From: an uncultured Serinicoccus sp.
Lineage (GTDB): Bacteria > Actinomycetota > Actinomycetes > Actinomycetales > Dermatophilaceae
Length of the DNA: 64,000 nucleotides
Direction: 5' to 3'
Assembly (NCBI RefSeq): GCF_947487915.1
Contig: NZ_CANKYH010000008.1
Span: 186,001-250,000, forward strand
Part shown: piece by piece, positions 26,170 to 33,817 of the stretch
How positions within the stretch are numbered: position 1 is the first letter of the stretch
Layout of the letters: the number at the start of each line of letters is the position of its first letter
The notes under the pieces: generated by a model
Seen by the model: only the letters and a program-made list of their open reading frames with translations
The model's database searches: none
Told to the model about the DNA's origin: nothing
Program-made: the position numbers and the translations under genes

Positions 26170-26471
26170 ACCCCACCCACCCCCGGCCTGGGGACGCGCA
26201 GGTCGGTGCCGACCGCCTCGTCGCCCACCAGGTCGTCCGGGTCGAGGGCGGCGTTGGCGTCGGTCAGTCGCCAGCTCCCGAGCGGATCTCCGGTGTACGC
26301 GTGGCTGACCAGGTCCAGCCGGTCCCGGGGAGCGACGGTGTGGGTGGCCAGGGTGCTCAGGTCCCGCGGGTCCGGCAGCGGGCGGCGTCGGTAGTACCGC
26401 ACCCGCCTGCGGGTGCCGTCGACGGCGGTGACCTCGAGCTCGGCCTGGGGGACGTCCTCGTAGCGTCCCAT
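26166..26471 (-). CDS. eCIS LysM-domain baseplate protein
   Basis: A 101-residue protein. The C-terminal half (LATHTVAPRDRLDLVSHAYTGDPLGSWRLTDANAALDPDDLVGDEAVGTDLRVP) is a LysM fold, the typical partner of the CIS tube-initiator domain (the T4 gp53-like or Afp7 C-terminal part), where LysM binds other baseplate proteins rather than peptidoglycan. ATG 26471 leaves a one-base gap to the upstream gene; an upstream in-frame extension overlaps that gene and is unlikely. Confidence 0.85.
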   Translation of the reverse strand: MGRYEDVPQAELEVTAVDGTRRRVRYYRRRPLPDPRDLSTLATHTVAPRDRLDLVSHAYTGDPLGSWRLTDANAALDPDDLVGDEAVGTDLRVPRPGVGGV

Positions 26472-26472
26472 C

Positions 26473-27126
26473 TCAGCCACCGATCGACACGGAGGCGGCG
26501 GCACCGGCGGAGGCGACGGCGGCGACCGAGGCGAGGCTCTCCTTGACCACCTGGTGGGCGATCGAGAGCGCGAAGCCCGCGTCCGTGGGCGACAGGTCGC
26601 TCGCGGTCAGCACCGAGAGGTCGACGTCGACACTGGCCCGCAGCGGGGACAGCGCGGGGGAGTATGCCTGCTCCCGGATCGTGAGGCTGGTGACGGTGAC
26701 CGGCACGATCCGGGTCGGGCCCAGGACGAGCACGGTGAGCGGACCGTCGGGCGGGAGGATCTCGATGGTCCCCGCGGCCAGCAACGCGGTGTTGGCGATG
26801 GTGGTCGCGGTCGGCGGGTGGAGCAGCATCTCCAGGCTGGCCAGGCGCCCGGCCACGCCTGCCGTGGCGGCGATCGGGTCGCCCACCTCGAGGCCGTCGG
26901 TCGCGTCCAGGTCGAGGGTCAGCGAGATGGACTCGGAGGGGCTGCCCCACAGCCGTTGTGCGTTGGAGGCTCCCGACCCGCCGTGGGGAGCGGCGCGCGG
27001 GGTGATGGTGCGGGTGACCTCGTCGGGGTTGTACTGGAAGAGCACGATCCGGGCGAGCGGGTTCGTCGGCTCGACGCCGATGATCGCGCCCGGCACGGTG
27101 CGTGCCGAGCCGGGGAAGGTGCCCAT
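26473..27126 (-). CDS. eCIS tube-initiator protein (CIS_tube / Afp7 N-terminal-like)
   Basis: A 217-residue protein and the first gene of the leftward operon. The block ARIVLFQYNPDEVTRTITPR (about residues 24-43 from this start) is the CIS_tube signature (F-Q-Y-N-P-D/E), and the SPSESISLTLDLDATDG segment continues the beta barrel that adapts hub to tube. In most eCIS this is fused to the LysM domain; here they are two genes one base apart. I prefer ATG 27126 over GTG 27135 because the SARP repeats end only 15 bp above 27135, which would put the transcript start near 27130. Confidence 0.83.
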   Translation of the reverse strand: MGTFPGSARTVPGAIIGVEPTNPLARIVLFQYNPDEVTRTITPRAAPHGGSGASNAQRLWGSPSESISLTLDLDATDGLEVGDPIAATAGVAGRLASLEMLLHPPTATTIANTALLAAGTIEILPPDGPLTVLVLGPTRIVPVTVTSLTIREQAYSPALSPLRASVDVDLSVLTASDLSPTDAGFALSIAHQVVKESLASVAAVASAGAAASVSIGG

Positions 27127-27149
27127 GGGGCTCACCCTGTGGCGCCGGC

Positions 27150-27176
27150 GTCACTGCCGTGTCACAGAGGCGTCAC
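27150..27176 (-). promoter_or_regulatory. Triple 11-bp-spaced GTGAC repeats upstream of leftward eCIS operon (predicted SARP site)
   Basis: On the plus strand GTCAC occurs at 27150, 27161 and 27172, an exact 11-bp period, reading as three GTGAC direct repeats toward the leftward operon. SARP activators (ActII-ORF4, DnrI, AfsR) bind direct repeats with this spacing overlapping the -35 region. The first codon at 27126 lies 24 bp away, so the message is probably leaderless or nearly so. Confidence 0.75.
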
Positions 27177-27355
27177 GCGACGCGTCCGCCCGCTCACCAC
27201 GACACCACCGGCCGACGTATCCAGCCGGCCCGTGGTGTCTCTGAACGGACGCCACCACCCGAAAGGGTGATCTCGCCCGCCCTGTTCAGGACGCCACACC
27301 TGTGGCACGGTAGTCGCCCATCAGGACGGCACAGGGCCTGACGGAAGGACCCTCG

Positions 27356-28135
27356 GTGACGACACGGACTCCCCCGACGTGGCGATCGACCACCGATGAC
27401 ATCGCGATCCACATCGGTGTGCTCGGATCCTTCTCGCTGCGGGTGCAGGGCCAGGACGTCTCGCTCCCGGCCGGCGCTCAGCGGCTGGTGGCGATGCTCG
27501 TGGTGCGCGGCCGGATCGGGCGCTCGCGGCTGGCGGGCATGCTGTGGCCCCAGGCGACCGAGCACCGCGCGCTCGCGAGCCTGCGGACCGGGATCTGGCG
27601 CACCAACCAGGCGGCCTGCGGCCTCGTGCTGAGCGATCACGGGACGGTCCGTCTCGGTCTCGAGCCACACGTCGACCTGCAGCGTCTGGTCGAGCGCTCG
27701 CGCCTCGTGCTGGACGGTCAGGACCCGCCCGACGACGACGGCTGGGAGCAGGGCACCCTCGCCGGTGAGCTGCTGGAGGACTGGGACGACGAGTGGCTGG
27801 AGCCGGAGCGGGAGCGGCTGCGGCAGTTGCGCCTGCACGTCATGGATGCCGAGGCTCGCAGACTGACCAGGCTCGGCCGCTACGGACTGGCCCTCGATCT
27901 CGCCCTCACCGCGCTCCAGGCCGATCGGCTCCGCGAGTCCGCACACCGGCTGGTCGTCGAGATCCATCTGGCCGAGGGCAACGTCTCAGAGGCGAGACGT
28001 TCCTACGAGGCGTGCCGTGACCTCCTGGAGGCAGAGCTCGGTATCCGACCGTCGCAGGGTCTGGCCGACCTCGTCGAACGGGCCGTGCCGCCGGAGCCCG
28101 CCGGCATCGACCGGGAGCTGGCCGGCATCGGGTGA
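27356..28135 (+). CDS. SARP/BTAD-family transcriptional activator, likely regulator of the eCIS
   Basis: A 259-residue protein of the Streptomyces antibiotic regulatory protein type. Residues about 15-95 (IHIGVLGSFSLRVQGQDVSLPAGAQRLVAMLVVRGRIGRSRLAGMLWP) form the OmpR-like winged helix. Residues about 105-250 form the bacterial transcriptional activator domain (LEDWDDEWLEPERERLRQLRLHVMDAEARRLTRLG, then AHRLVVEIHLAEGNVSEARRSYEACRDLLEAELGIRPS). It has no NB-ARC ATPase, the small-SARP form. The start is GTG 27356 after GGAAGGA. It sits between the two eCIS operons, whose promoters carry triple 11-bp repeats, so it is inferred to activate them. It is convergent with the 131-residue gene. Confidence 0.88.
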   Translation: MTTRTPPTWRSTTDDIAIHIGVLGSFSLRVQGQDVSLPAGAQRLVAMLVVRGRIGRSRLAGMLWPQATEHRALASLRTGIWRTNQAACGLVLSDHGTVRLGLEPHVDLQRLVERSRLVLDGQDPPDDDGWEQGTLAGELLEDWDDEWLEPERERLRQLRLHVMDAEARRLTRLGRYGLALDLALTALQADRLRESAHRLVVEIHLAEGNVSEARRSYEACRDLLEAELGIRPSQGLADLVERAVPPEPAGIDRELAGIG

Positions 28136-28190
28136 CGCGACCCCCGCCGCGCGGGCGCCCCGTGCTGGTGGACGTCGTGCCCCGGTGCGG

Positions 28191-28586
28191 TCAGTCCAGC
28201 GTGGCGAGCACGCTCACCCTCGTCTCGGCGGCTCCGGTGTTCTCGATCGTCACGGTTCGCGGACCGCCGGCGACCAGGGCCTCCAGGACACCTGCGTTGG
28301 CCACGACCAGGACGCCGTCGACGGTGAGGTCGTCGCCGTCGGTCCCGCCGTTGCTGGGCGTGACGGTGACGGTCACGAGGTCGCCGCCGCTCGTGGCCCT
28401 GATCGCCAGCAGCGTCATCGCGCCTCCGTCGGGCAGCAGTGCCACCTCCTGGGACTCCGACCCCGATCCTGCTGCGCCCAGGGTGAGGTCGGCCACGACG
28501 TAGGAGTCAGCCTCCAGGTCGGTCCCGAGCGGGAGCATCGGGCCGTCGGCCACGCTCACCGTCGCTGTCAGGGACAGAGTCACCAT
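28191..28586 (-). CDS. Hypothetical beta-rich eCIS-associated protein
   Basis: A 131-residue acidic protein (MVTLSLTATVSVADGPMLPLG onward), rich in Thr, Val, Gly and Asp. It has alternating beta-strand patterns, no signal peptide and no membrane segment. I recognise no domain; the ending PRTVTIENTGAAETRVSVLATLD looks like an immunoglobulin-like strand. GAAGGAG precedes ATG 28586. Its promoter region has the same triple 11-bp repeat and ATCGTC box as the sheath promoter on the opposite strand, so it is predicted to belong to the eCIS regulon. It could be a minor structural, decorating or chaperone protein. Confidence 0.65.
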   Translation of the reverse strand: MVTLSLTATVSVADGPMLPLGTDLEADSYVVADLTLGAAGSGSESQEVALLPDGGAMTLLAIRATSGGDLVTVTVTPSNGGTDGDDLTVDGVLVVANAGVLEALVAGGPRTVTIENTGAAETRVSVLATLD

Positions 28587-28658
28587 GGCCGTCTCCTTCG
28601 CCCGTGCCCGGCGGTTCCGGACTTCTCGTGAGCTCGCCAGCGACGATCCGGGACGGGC

Positions 28659-28685
28659 GTCACGGGTCCATCACCGGTGCGTCAC
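28659..28685 (-). promoter_or_regulatory. Triple 11-bp repeats (GTCAC/ATCAC/GTCAC) for the 131-aa gene (predicted SARP site)
   Basis: Plus-strand copies are at 28659 (GTCAC), 28670 (ATCAC) and 28681 (GTCAC), an 11-bp period, oriented toward the leftward 131-residue gene. An ATCGTC hexamer follows 11 bases after the repeats on the minus strand (28647 to 28642), exactly as on the sheath side, and may be the -10 element. Confidence 0.72.
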
Positions 28686-28725
28686 GCCACCGCCGGGACC
28701 GTGGTGCGGCGCCGGACGGGGCACG

Positions 28726-28752
28726 GTGACACGGCAGTGACGTCCCGGTGAC
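28726..28752 (+). promoter_or_regulatory. Triple 11-bp-spaced GTGAC repeats upstream of the sheath operon (predicted SARP site)
   Basis: GTGAC occurs at 28726, 28737 and 28748, with ATCGTC at 28764-28769, 11 bases further on. The sheath ATG is at 28803, so a transcript starting near 28775 would have a short leader containing GAAGGAG (28789-28795). Confidence 0.78.
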
Positions 28753-28802
28753 GGGCCAGGTCCATCGTCCGACAGGACTGCGCCCGGCGAAGGAGTCCCG
28801 TC

Positions 28803-30335
28803 ATGACCATCACCCCGACGTACCCCGGTGTCTACATCACCGAGGTCCCCGGCGGCGGCCGCACCGTCAGCGGCGTCGCGACATCGATCACCGCATTCGT
28901 CGGGTCGGCCGCCCGCGGACCCGTCGACACCCCGCTCGCGCTGAGCAGCGTCGGGGACTTCGAGCGCCACTTCGGAGGGCTCTGGCGCCAGAGCGGCCTG
29001 GGGTATGCCGTCCGTGACTTCTTCCTCGGCGGCGGTGGTCAGGCTGTGGTGGTCCGGATCGCGCACCCGGACGCGGACACCGCACGACTGGCCGTCGGCG
29101 GGATCACGCTGGAGGCCACCGGCCCGGGAGCCTGGGGCAACGATCTGGCGGTGGCGGTGGAGCATCCGACCACTGCGGACGCGGACGACATCGCTGCTGG
29201 TCAGGGCGGTGGGGTGACCGGCGGTGACCTCTTCACCCTGTCGGTGACCGATGGCGGCGCGACCGAGACGTATCGCAGCGTCACCGTCGTGGACGGCCCG
29301 CGACGACTCGACCGGGTGCTGGAGTCCTCGCTGCTGGTCTCGGTCGTCGGTGCCCTCCCGGCGGCTCGACCCGGGCCCGGCACGACCACCGTGGCCCTGG
29401 CTGACGAAGGCTCCGACGGGGGTGCGCTCGACGCCGACGACTACATCGGGGCCGGGTTCGCCGACGCCAAGCGCGGCCTCTTCGCGCTGGACCACACGGA
29501 CCTGGTCAACCTCATCGTGATCCCGCCGCCGACGCCCACCGGGGACCTGCCGGCCAGCGTCTGGCCCGAGGCCATGGCCTACGCGGTCCGGCGTCGGGCC
29601 TTCCTCGTGGTCGACCCGCCGGGCACGCTCACCACCGGCGCGGCGCCAGGCTGGGCGAGCAGCGTGGGTCTGACCGGGCTCGCTGCCCGCAACGCGGGGG
29701 TCTACTTCCCCCGGGTGCGACGCCCGGACCCGTTGCGCGGCGGCAGCATCGACACCTTCGCCCCCAGCGGTGGGGTGGCGGGGCTGATGGCCCGCACGGA
29801 CGCCAGCCGCGGCGTCTGGAAGGCCCCGGCCGGGCTGGAGGCCGGCCTCACCGGGGTCGTCGACCTCGCGGCGGATCTCACCGATCACGAGAACGGACCG
29901 CTCAACCAGGCAGGCGTCAACGCGCTGCGCACCTTCCGCGGGGTCGGACCGGTCGCCTGGGGAGCTCGAACCCTCCGCGGCGCCGACGTGCTCTCCGACG
30001 AGTACAAGTACGTCCCGGTGCGGCGGCTCGCGCTCTACCTGGAGGAGAGTCTCTTCCGCGGCACCCAGTGGGTCGTCTTCGAGCCCAACGACGAGCCACT
30101 GTGGGCGCAGATCCGGCTCTCCCTGGGTGCCTTCATGCAGGACCTCTTCCGGCAGGGGGCCTTCCAGGGGAGCAGCCCGGCCGAGGCCTACAGCGTCCGC
30201 TGCGACTCCGAGACCACCACGCAGTACGACATCGACCGCGGCGTCGTGAACATCGAGGTGGGCTTCGCACCGCTCAAGCCGGCTGAGTTCGTCGTCATCT
30301 CGATCCAGCAACAGACCGCCAGCGCGGCGTCCTAG
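28803..30335 (+). CDS. eCIS contractile sheath protein
   Basis: A 510-residue tail sheath protein, the energy store of the injector. The N-terminus TPTYPGVYITEVPGGGRTVSGVATSITAFVGSAARGP (residues 5-41) is the classic phage-tail-sheath opening. The C-terminal domain ALYLEESLFRGTQWVVFEPNDEPLWAQIRLSLGAFMQDLFRQGAFQG and the final SETTTQYDIDRGVVNIEVGFAPLKPAEFVVI match the conserved sheath core that interlocks subunits. Only one sheath gene is present, whereas Afp and PVC have three. GAAGGAG lies 7 bases before the ATG. It heads the rightward operon. Confidence 0.95.
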   Translation: MTITPTYPGVYITEVPGGGRTVSGVATSITAFVGSAARGPVDTPLALSSVGDFERHFGGLWRQSGLGYAVRDFFLGGGGQAVVVRIAHPDADTARLAVGGITLEATGPGAWGNDLAVAVEHPTTADADDIAAGQGGGVTGGDLFTLSVTDGGATETYRSVTVVDGPRRLDRVLESSLLVSVVGALPAARPGPGTTTVALADEGSDGGALDADDYIGAGFADAKRGLFALDHTDLVNLIVIPPPTPTGDLPASVWPEAMAYAVRRRAFLVVDPPGTLTTGAAPGWASSVGLTGLAARNAGVYFPRVRRPDPLRGGSIDTFAPSGGVAGLMARTDASRGVWKAPAGLEAGLTGVVDLAADLTDHENGPLNQAGVNALRTFRGVGPVAWGARTLRGADVLSDEYKYVPVRRLALYLEESLFRGTQWVVFEPNDEPLWAQIRLSLGAFMQDLFRQGAFQGSSPAEAYSVRCDSETTTQYDIDRGVVNIEVGFAPLKPAEFVVISIQQQTASAAS

Positions 30336-30343
30336 GAGGAACC

Positions 30344-30865
30344 ATGGCTGAGTTCTCGGTCAACGCGACCCGATTCGACCCCTACAAGAACTTCAAGTTC
30401 CGGGTGAAGTGGGACGGCCGGTACGTCGCGGGGGTGAGCAAGGTGGGCGCGCTCAAGCGGACCACCGAGGTGGTCAAGCACCGTGCCGGGGGCGACCCCT
30501 CGAGCAGCCGGAAGTCGCCCGGACGCAGCGAGTTCGAGGCGATCACCCTGGAGCGCGGGGTCACCCACGACCAGGACTTCGAGCAGTGGGCCAACAAGGT
30601 GTGGAACTTCGGCTCGGGACTGGGCACGGAGACCTCGCTGGCGGACTTCCGCAAGGATCTCATCATCGAGGTCTACAACGAGGCCGGTCAGGTGGTCATC
30701 TCCTACATGGTCTTCCGGTGCTGGGTCTCGGAGTACCAGCCGCTTCCCGAGCTGGACGCCAACGGCAACGGGGTGGCGATCTCCTCCATCAAGCTCGAGA
30801 ACGAGGGCTGGGAGCGGGACTACGCCGTCACCGAACCGACCGAGCCGACCTTCACCGAGCCGTGA
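30344..30865 (+). CDS. eCIS inner tube protein (Hcp1/gp19-like)
   Basis: A 173-residue phage-tail tube protein. The opening FDPYKNFKFRVKWDGRYVAGVSKVGALKRTTEVVKHRAGGDPSSSRKSPGRSEFEAITLERGVTHD is diagnostic of the gp19/Afp1 family. The sheath stop and an AGGAGG ribosome site overlap (30334-30339), eight bases before the ATG, so the two most abundant parts are translated together. A single tube gene is present, with no Afp5-like paralogue. Confidence 0.95.
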   Translation: MAEFSVNATRFDPYKNFKFRVKWDGRYVAGVSKVGALKRTTEVVKHRAGGDPSSSRKSPGRSEFEAITLERGVTHDQDFEQWANKVWNFGSGLGTETSLADFRKDLIIEVYNEAGQVVISYMVFRCWVSEYQPLPELDANGNGVAISSIKLENEGWERDYAVTEPTEPTFTEP

Positions 30866-31548
30866 CCGGATCGGCGGACACGCTCGTCCTCTGGGAAGCT
30901 CTGGCCGGCGCTTCCCCGGTGCTGGCCGGCGCCGCCCTGCTGCATGCTGGCGGCGAGGCTCCCAGCCTCGCAGCGGCCTGCGACCTTCCGCTGGCGGCAG
31001 CCGCGGCGATGGCCCTCCGTCAGCTCCGCCAGCGGTGTGGGGACCACCTCGACACCCTCGCTGCCTGCCCGTCGTGCGGCGCTCGTCTGGAGGTTCTCCT
31101 CCCGCTGCGCCAGCTGGACGAGCACGCCAGCGCGCTACCGGCCGCCAGCACCGTGGGCGGTCGCACCGTCCGCTCACCCACCACGCGCGACGTGGCAGCA
31201 GCGCTGACCACCGATGACCCGGATGCGTCTCTGCGGGCGTCCTGCGTCCAGCTCGACGACGGGGTGACCGAGCACGAGCGGGCGGCCCTGCTGGCGGTGG
31301 CCGAAGATCTGTGCGGCGCCGCCGCGCTGTCGGTGCGCGTCGACTGCCCGGACTGCGGCGGGAGCTCCTCGGTCGACGTGGACCCCGTCGCGCTGCTCGC
31401 GGACCAGGTGGCCATGGACGCGGCGCAGCTGCTGCGGGACGTCGCCGGCCTCGCCGCCGCCTACGGGTGGCGGGAGGCGGACATCCTCCGCCTCTCTCCC
31501 GCTCGTCGCGCGGCCTATCTCTCGATGGCCCGCGGGCGCCGGCGATGA
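30862..31548 (+). CDS. eCIS gp26-like hub-assembly protein with two CxxC pairs
   Basis: A 228-residue protein starting at GTG 30862, overlapping the tube stop by four bases. It carries CPSCGARLEVLLPLRQL (about residues 70-86) and CPDCGGSSSVDVD (about residues 164-176), two CxxC pairs that could bind one zinc. The helical middle (TVGGRTVRSPTTRDVAAALTTDDPDASL) resembles the T4 base-plate (gp26-like) chaperone family found after tube genes in phage-like clusters. It probably helps hub or tube assembly rather than forming part of the final particle. The family assignment is by pattern only. Confidence 0.6.
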   Translation: MTGSADTLVLWEALAGASPVLAGAALLHAGGEAPSLAAACDLPLAAAAAMALRQLRQRCGDHLDTLAACPSCGARLEVLLPLRQLDEHASALPAASTVGGRTVRSPTTRDVAAALTTDDPDASLRASCVQLDDGVTEHERAALLAVAEDLCGAAALSVRVDCPDCGGSSSVDVDPVALLADQVAMDAAQLLRDVAGLAAAYGWREADILRLSPARRAAYLSMARGRRR

Positions 31549-32567
31549 GCGACATCTTCGCCCGCCTGACGGCACGGGCGACCGACCCCGGCCCGCGGCT
31601 GACGCTGCGCCGGACCACCGCCTTCGAGTCCGCCGCCCTCGTCTCGACGCCGTGGGAGGGCAGGCGAGAGATCGGGGTGACCGAGCCGCAGGGGTCGGTG
31701 TCAGACCCTGCGGAGCGCACGGTCAGCCCGCGCGGCCCCGTGCTGGCCGCGCCGGATCAGGCCGCGGTCCGGGGGCTCGGCGAGCAGGCCGCCACGCCCG
31801 AGGACCCGGCACCGACGCCGCATCCGCCGGTGTCTCTCCCGGCGGATCCGGGGTCCTCGGTGAGCGGGGCCGACGACGTGGTCGGCGCGGTCCCGTCTGA
31901 GGTGGATGCCGTCCCCTCGACCCCGACCACACCCGCAGGGTCGCGCTCGCAGGCCGGCTCCCGAGCGCACCTGAGGGCGTCCTCCACCGATCTCGACATG
32001 GAGGTCCTCGAGCCATCCGCCCGGCCTGAGCAGCCGTCGATCCTGCCCGGGCACCCCAGGGTCAGGGCGGCCCAGGGCGACGAGCGAGACCGCTCGACCC
32101 CGCTCGACGGTCGCGCCCCGCTCGTCGCCGCACCGCCCCCGCTCGACGGCCCGGCCCCGATCGTCGCACCGACGCCCCCGCAGCCCCTGCCGGACCGGCC
32201 CCGTACCCGGCACCTGGCAGCCGAGACCCTGGTGCTGGAGCATGTCGTGCCAGTGCTGCGGGAGCGGGGGGTGCTGGACGACCGCGAGGCGCGGCAGGTG
32301 GTCGCGGTGCCCAGCGCCCCCGGCCGAACCCCGGCGCCGCGACGCGACGGCCGCCTCGCCGTCGGCGTCGACGACATCGACGTGCCGGCCCACGAGGAGG
32401 TCCATCTCCACGTCGACCGGGTGCAGGTCATCCACCCGGAGCGAGGAGGGGCACGGGCCTCCGGGGCTCTGCCCGCACCAGCGGCCGCAGCGGCGACCGG
32501 GCCGGCGACCGGGGCCGCGACCCACGACGCCTATCTCGCGCGGCAGCGGGACCGGTGGCGGCGGTGA
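31545..32567 (+). CDS. eCIS Pro-rich, largely disordered protein
   Basis: A 340-residue protein overlapping its neighbours at both ends. The first about 45 residues and last about 110 look ordered; residues about 45-230 are rich in Pro, Ala, Ser, Asp and Glu and likely unstructured. Near the C-terminus is EVHLHVDRVQVIHP, the short strand pattern (V-H-x-x-x-x-R-x-x-V) repeatedly seen in proteins preceding the DUF4255 cap in eCIS and phage-like loci. It may be the stand-in for the tape-measure/ruler (no large helical one is present) or a cap-associated linker. Function is unknown. Confidence 0.6.
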   Translation: MSDIFARLTARATDPGPRLTLRRTTAFESAALVSTPWEGRREIGVTEPQGSVSDPAERTVSPRGPVLAAPDQAAVRGLGEQAATPEDPAPTPHPPVSLPADPGSSVSGADDVVGAVPSEVDAVPSTPTTPAGSRSQAGSRAHLRASSTDLDMEVLEPSARPEQPSILPGHPRVRAAQGDERDRSTPLDGRAPLVAAPPPLDGPAPIVAPTPPQPLPDRPRTRHLAAETLVLEHVVPVLRERGVLDDREARQVVAVPSAPGRTPAPRRDGRLAVGVDDIDVPAHEEVHLHVDRVQVIHPERGGARASGALPAPAAAAATGPATGAATHDAYLARQRDRWRR

Positions 32568-33817
32568 GCAACAGCCTGGCCATCGCTGCCGTCACCACGA
32601 CGCTGCGCCACGTCGTGCACGAGAGCCTGGGTGTCCCCGAGCCGGGGCCGGTCGGGGCGGCCGACGTCACGACCTACCGTCCGGCGCAGCTCAGTGATGT
32701 CGACACCATCGGCGACGGGGCCAGCGGACTCAACGTCTACCTCTACCAGGTGACCCCGAACCACGCCGGGAACCTGCAGGACCTGCCCACCCGACGTTCG
32801 GACGGCAGTCTCGCCCGGCGTCCCGTCGCGGCTCTCGACCTGCACTACCTGGTCACCGCCTACGGCGACGACGCCGTGCTCGAGCCGCAGCGTCTGCTCG
32901 CCCGGGCCAGCCTGGCGCTGGCCGCGACCCCGGTCTTCACCCGAGAGGTCATCGAGGCGGCGATGGCCAAGTACGGCATCGACGACACCGCGTTCCTCAC
33001 CGCCGCCGACCTGGCTGACCAGCGCGAGCTCGTGAAGGTCTCGCTGGCTCCCCTGAGCCTGGAGGAGGTCTCGACGTTGTGGGGCAGCTTCGGCACGCCC
33101 TACCTCCTCTCCCTCGGGTATGCCGTCACGGCCGTCCTCATGGAGGCCCCGGTCGCGCCACGCCCGTCGGCGCCGGTGCGGACCCGTTCGCTCGGCGTCG
33201 CGCCGACCCGGCGCGTCGAGCTGGTCAGCGCCGAGATCGAGGGCGGTGGCCCCAGTGTCGTCGGCGCCCGGCTCCGACTGCGGGGCGCCGGCCTGCTGGG
33301 GCCCGGCACGGCCATCACCCTCGGTGAGGACCGCATCGCCCCGGACGCCACCGACTCCACCACCACCGAGCTGGTGGCGACGGTGCCGGACACCGTCCGC
33401 AGCGGCATCCACGCGCTGCGGGTCATCGAGGTCAGCCCCGCCGACGCCATGACCGGGGAGCCGGAGCGGGTAGAGCAACGCTCCAACGCGCTGGCCTGGC
33501 CGATCACACCCACGGTCGGCATCCCCACAATGGCGGGCACAGACGTCTCGGTCCCGGTCAGCCCGGCGCTGCGCCCCGGCCAACGGGCCACCCTGACCGT
33601 AGGGCGGCTGAGCGGCGGAACTCCCGGCGACCCCGACCACCTGGCCATCACCTTCCCCCCGGTCGCCGAGGGGGTCGCTCCCGTCACCGAGCTGACCGTC
33701 CCGGCGGTCCACCTGGGCCCCGGCACCTGGCTGGTCCGCGTCGAGGTCGACGGGGTCATCTCCATCCCCACCATGGTGGGAGATACCTACGACGGCCCGG
33801 CCGTGACCGTGCCATGA
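32564..33817 (+). CDS. eCIS tail terminator/cap protein (DUF4255, Pvc16/Afp16-like)
   Basis: A 417-residue protein. Residues about 1-190 are the DUF4255 (Pvc16 N-terminal) domain: SLAIAAVTTTLRHVVHESLG, GLNVYLYQVTPNHAGNLQDLPTRRSDG and VAALDLHYLVTAYGDDAVLEPQRLLARASLALAATPVFTRE. It caps the distal end of tube and sheath and sets the final length. Two Ig/IPT-like beta domains follow (about residues 215-300 and 320-415). GTG 32564 overlaps the preceding stop (GTGA); GTG 32555 is possible. Confidence 0.9.
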   Translation: MSNSLAIAAVTTTLRHVVHESLGVPEPGPVGAADVTTYRPAQLSDVDTIGDGASGLNVYLYQVTPNHAGNLQDLPTRRSDGSLARRPVAALDLHYLVTAYGDDAVLEPQRLLARASLALAATPVFTREVIEAAMAKYGIDDTAFLTAADLADQRELVKVSLAPLSLEEVSTLWGSFGTPYLLSLGYAVTAVLMEAPVAPRPSAPVRTRSLGVAPTRRVELVSAEIEGGGPSVVGARLRLRGAGLLGPGTAITLGEDRIAPDATDSTTTELVATVPDTVRSGIHALRVIEVSPADAMTGEPERVEQRSNALAWPITPTVGIPTMAGTDVSVPVSPALRPGQRATLTVGRLSGGTPGDPDHLAITFPPVAEGVAPVTELTVPAVHLGPGTWLVRVEVDGVISIPTMVGDTYDGPAVTVP

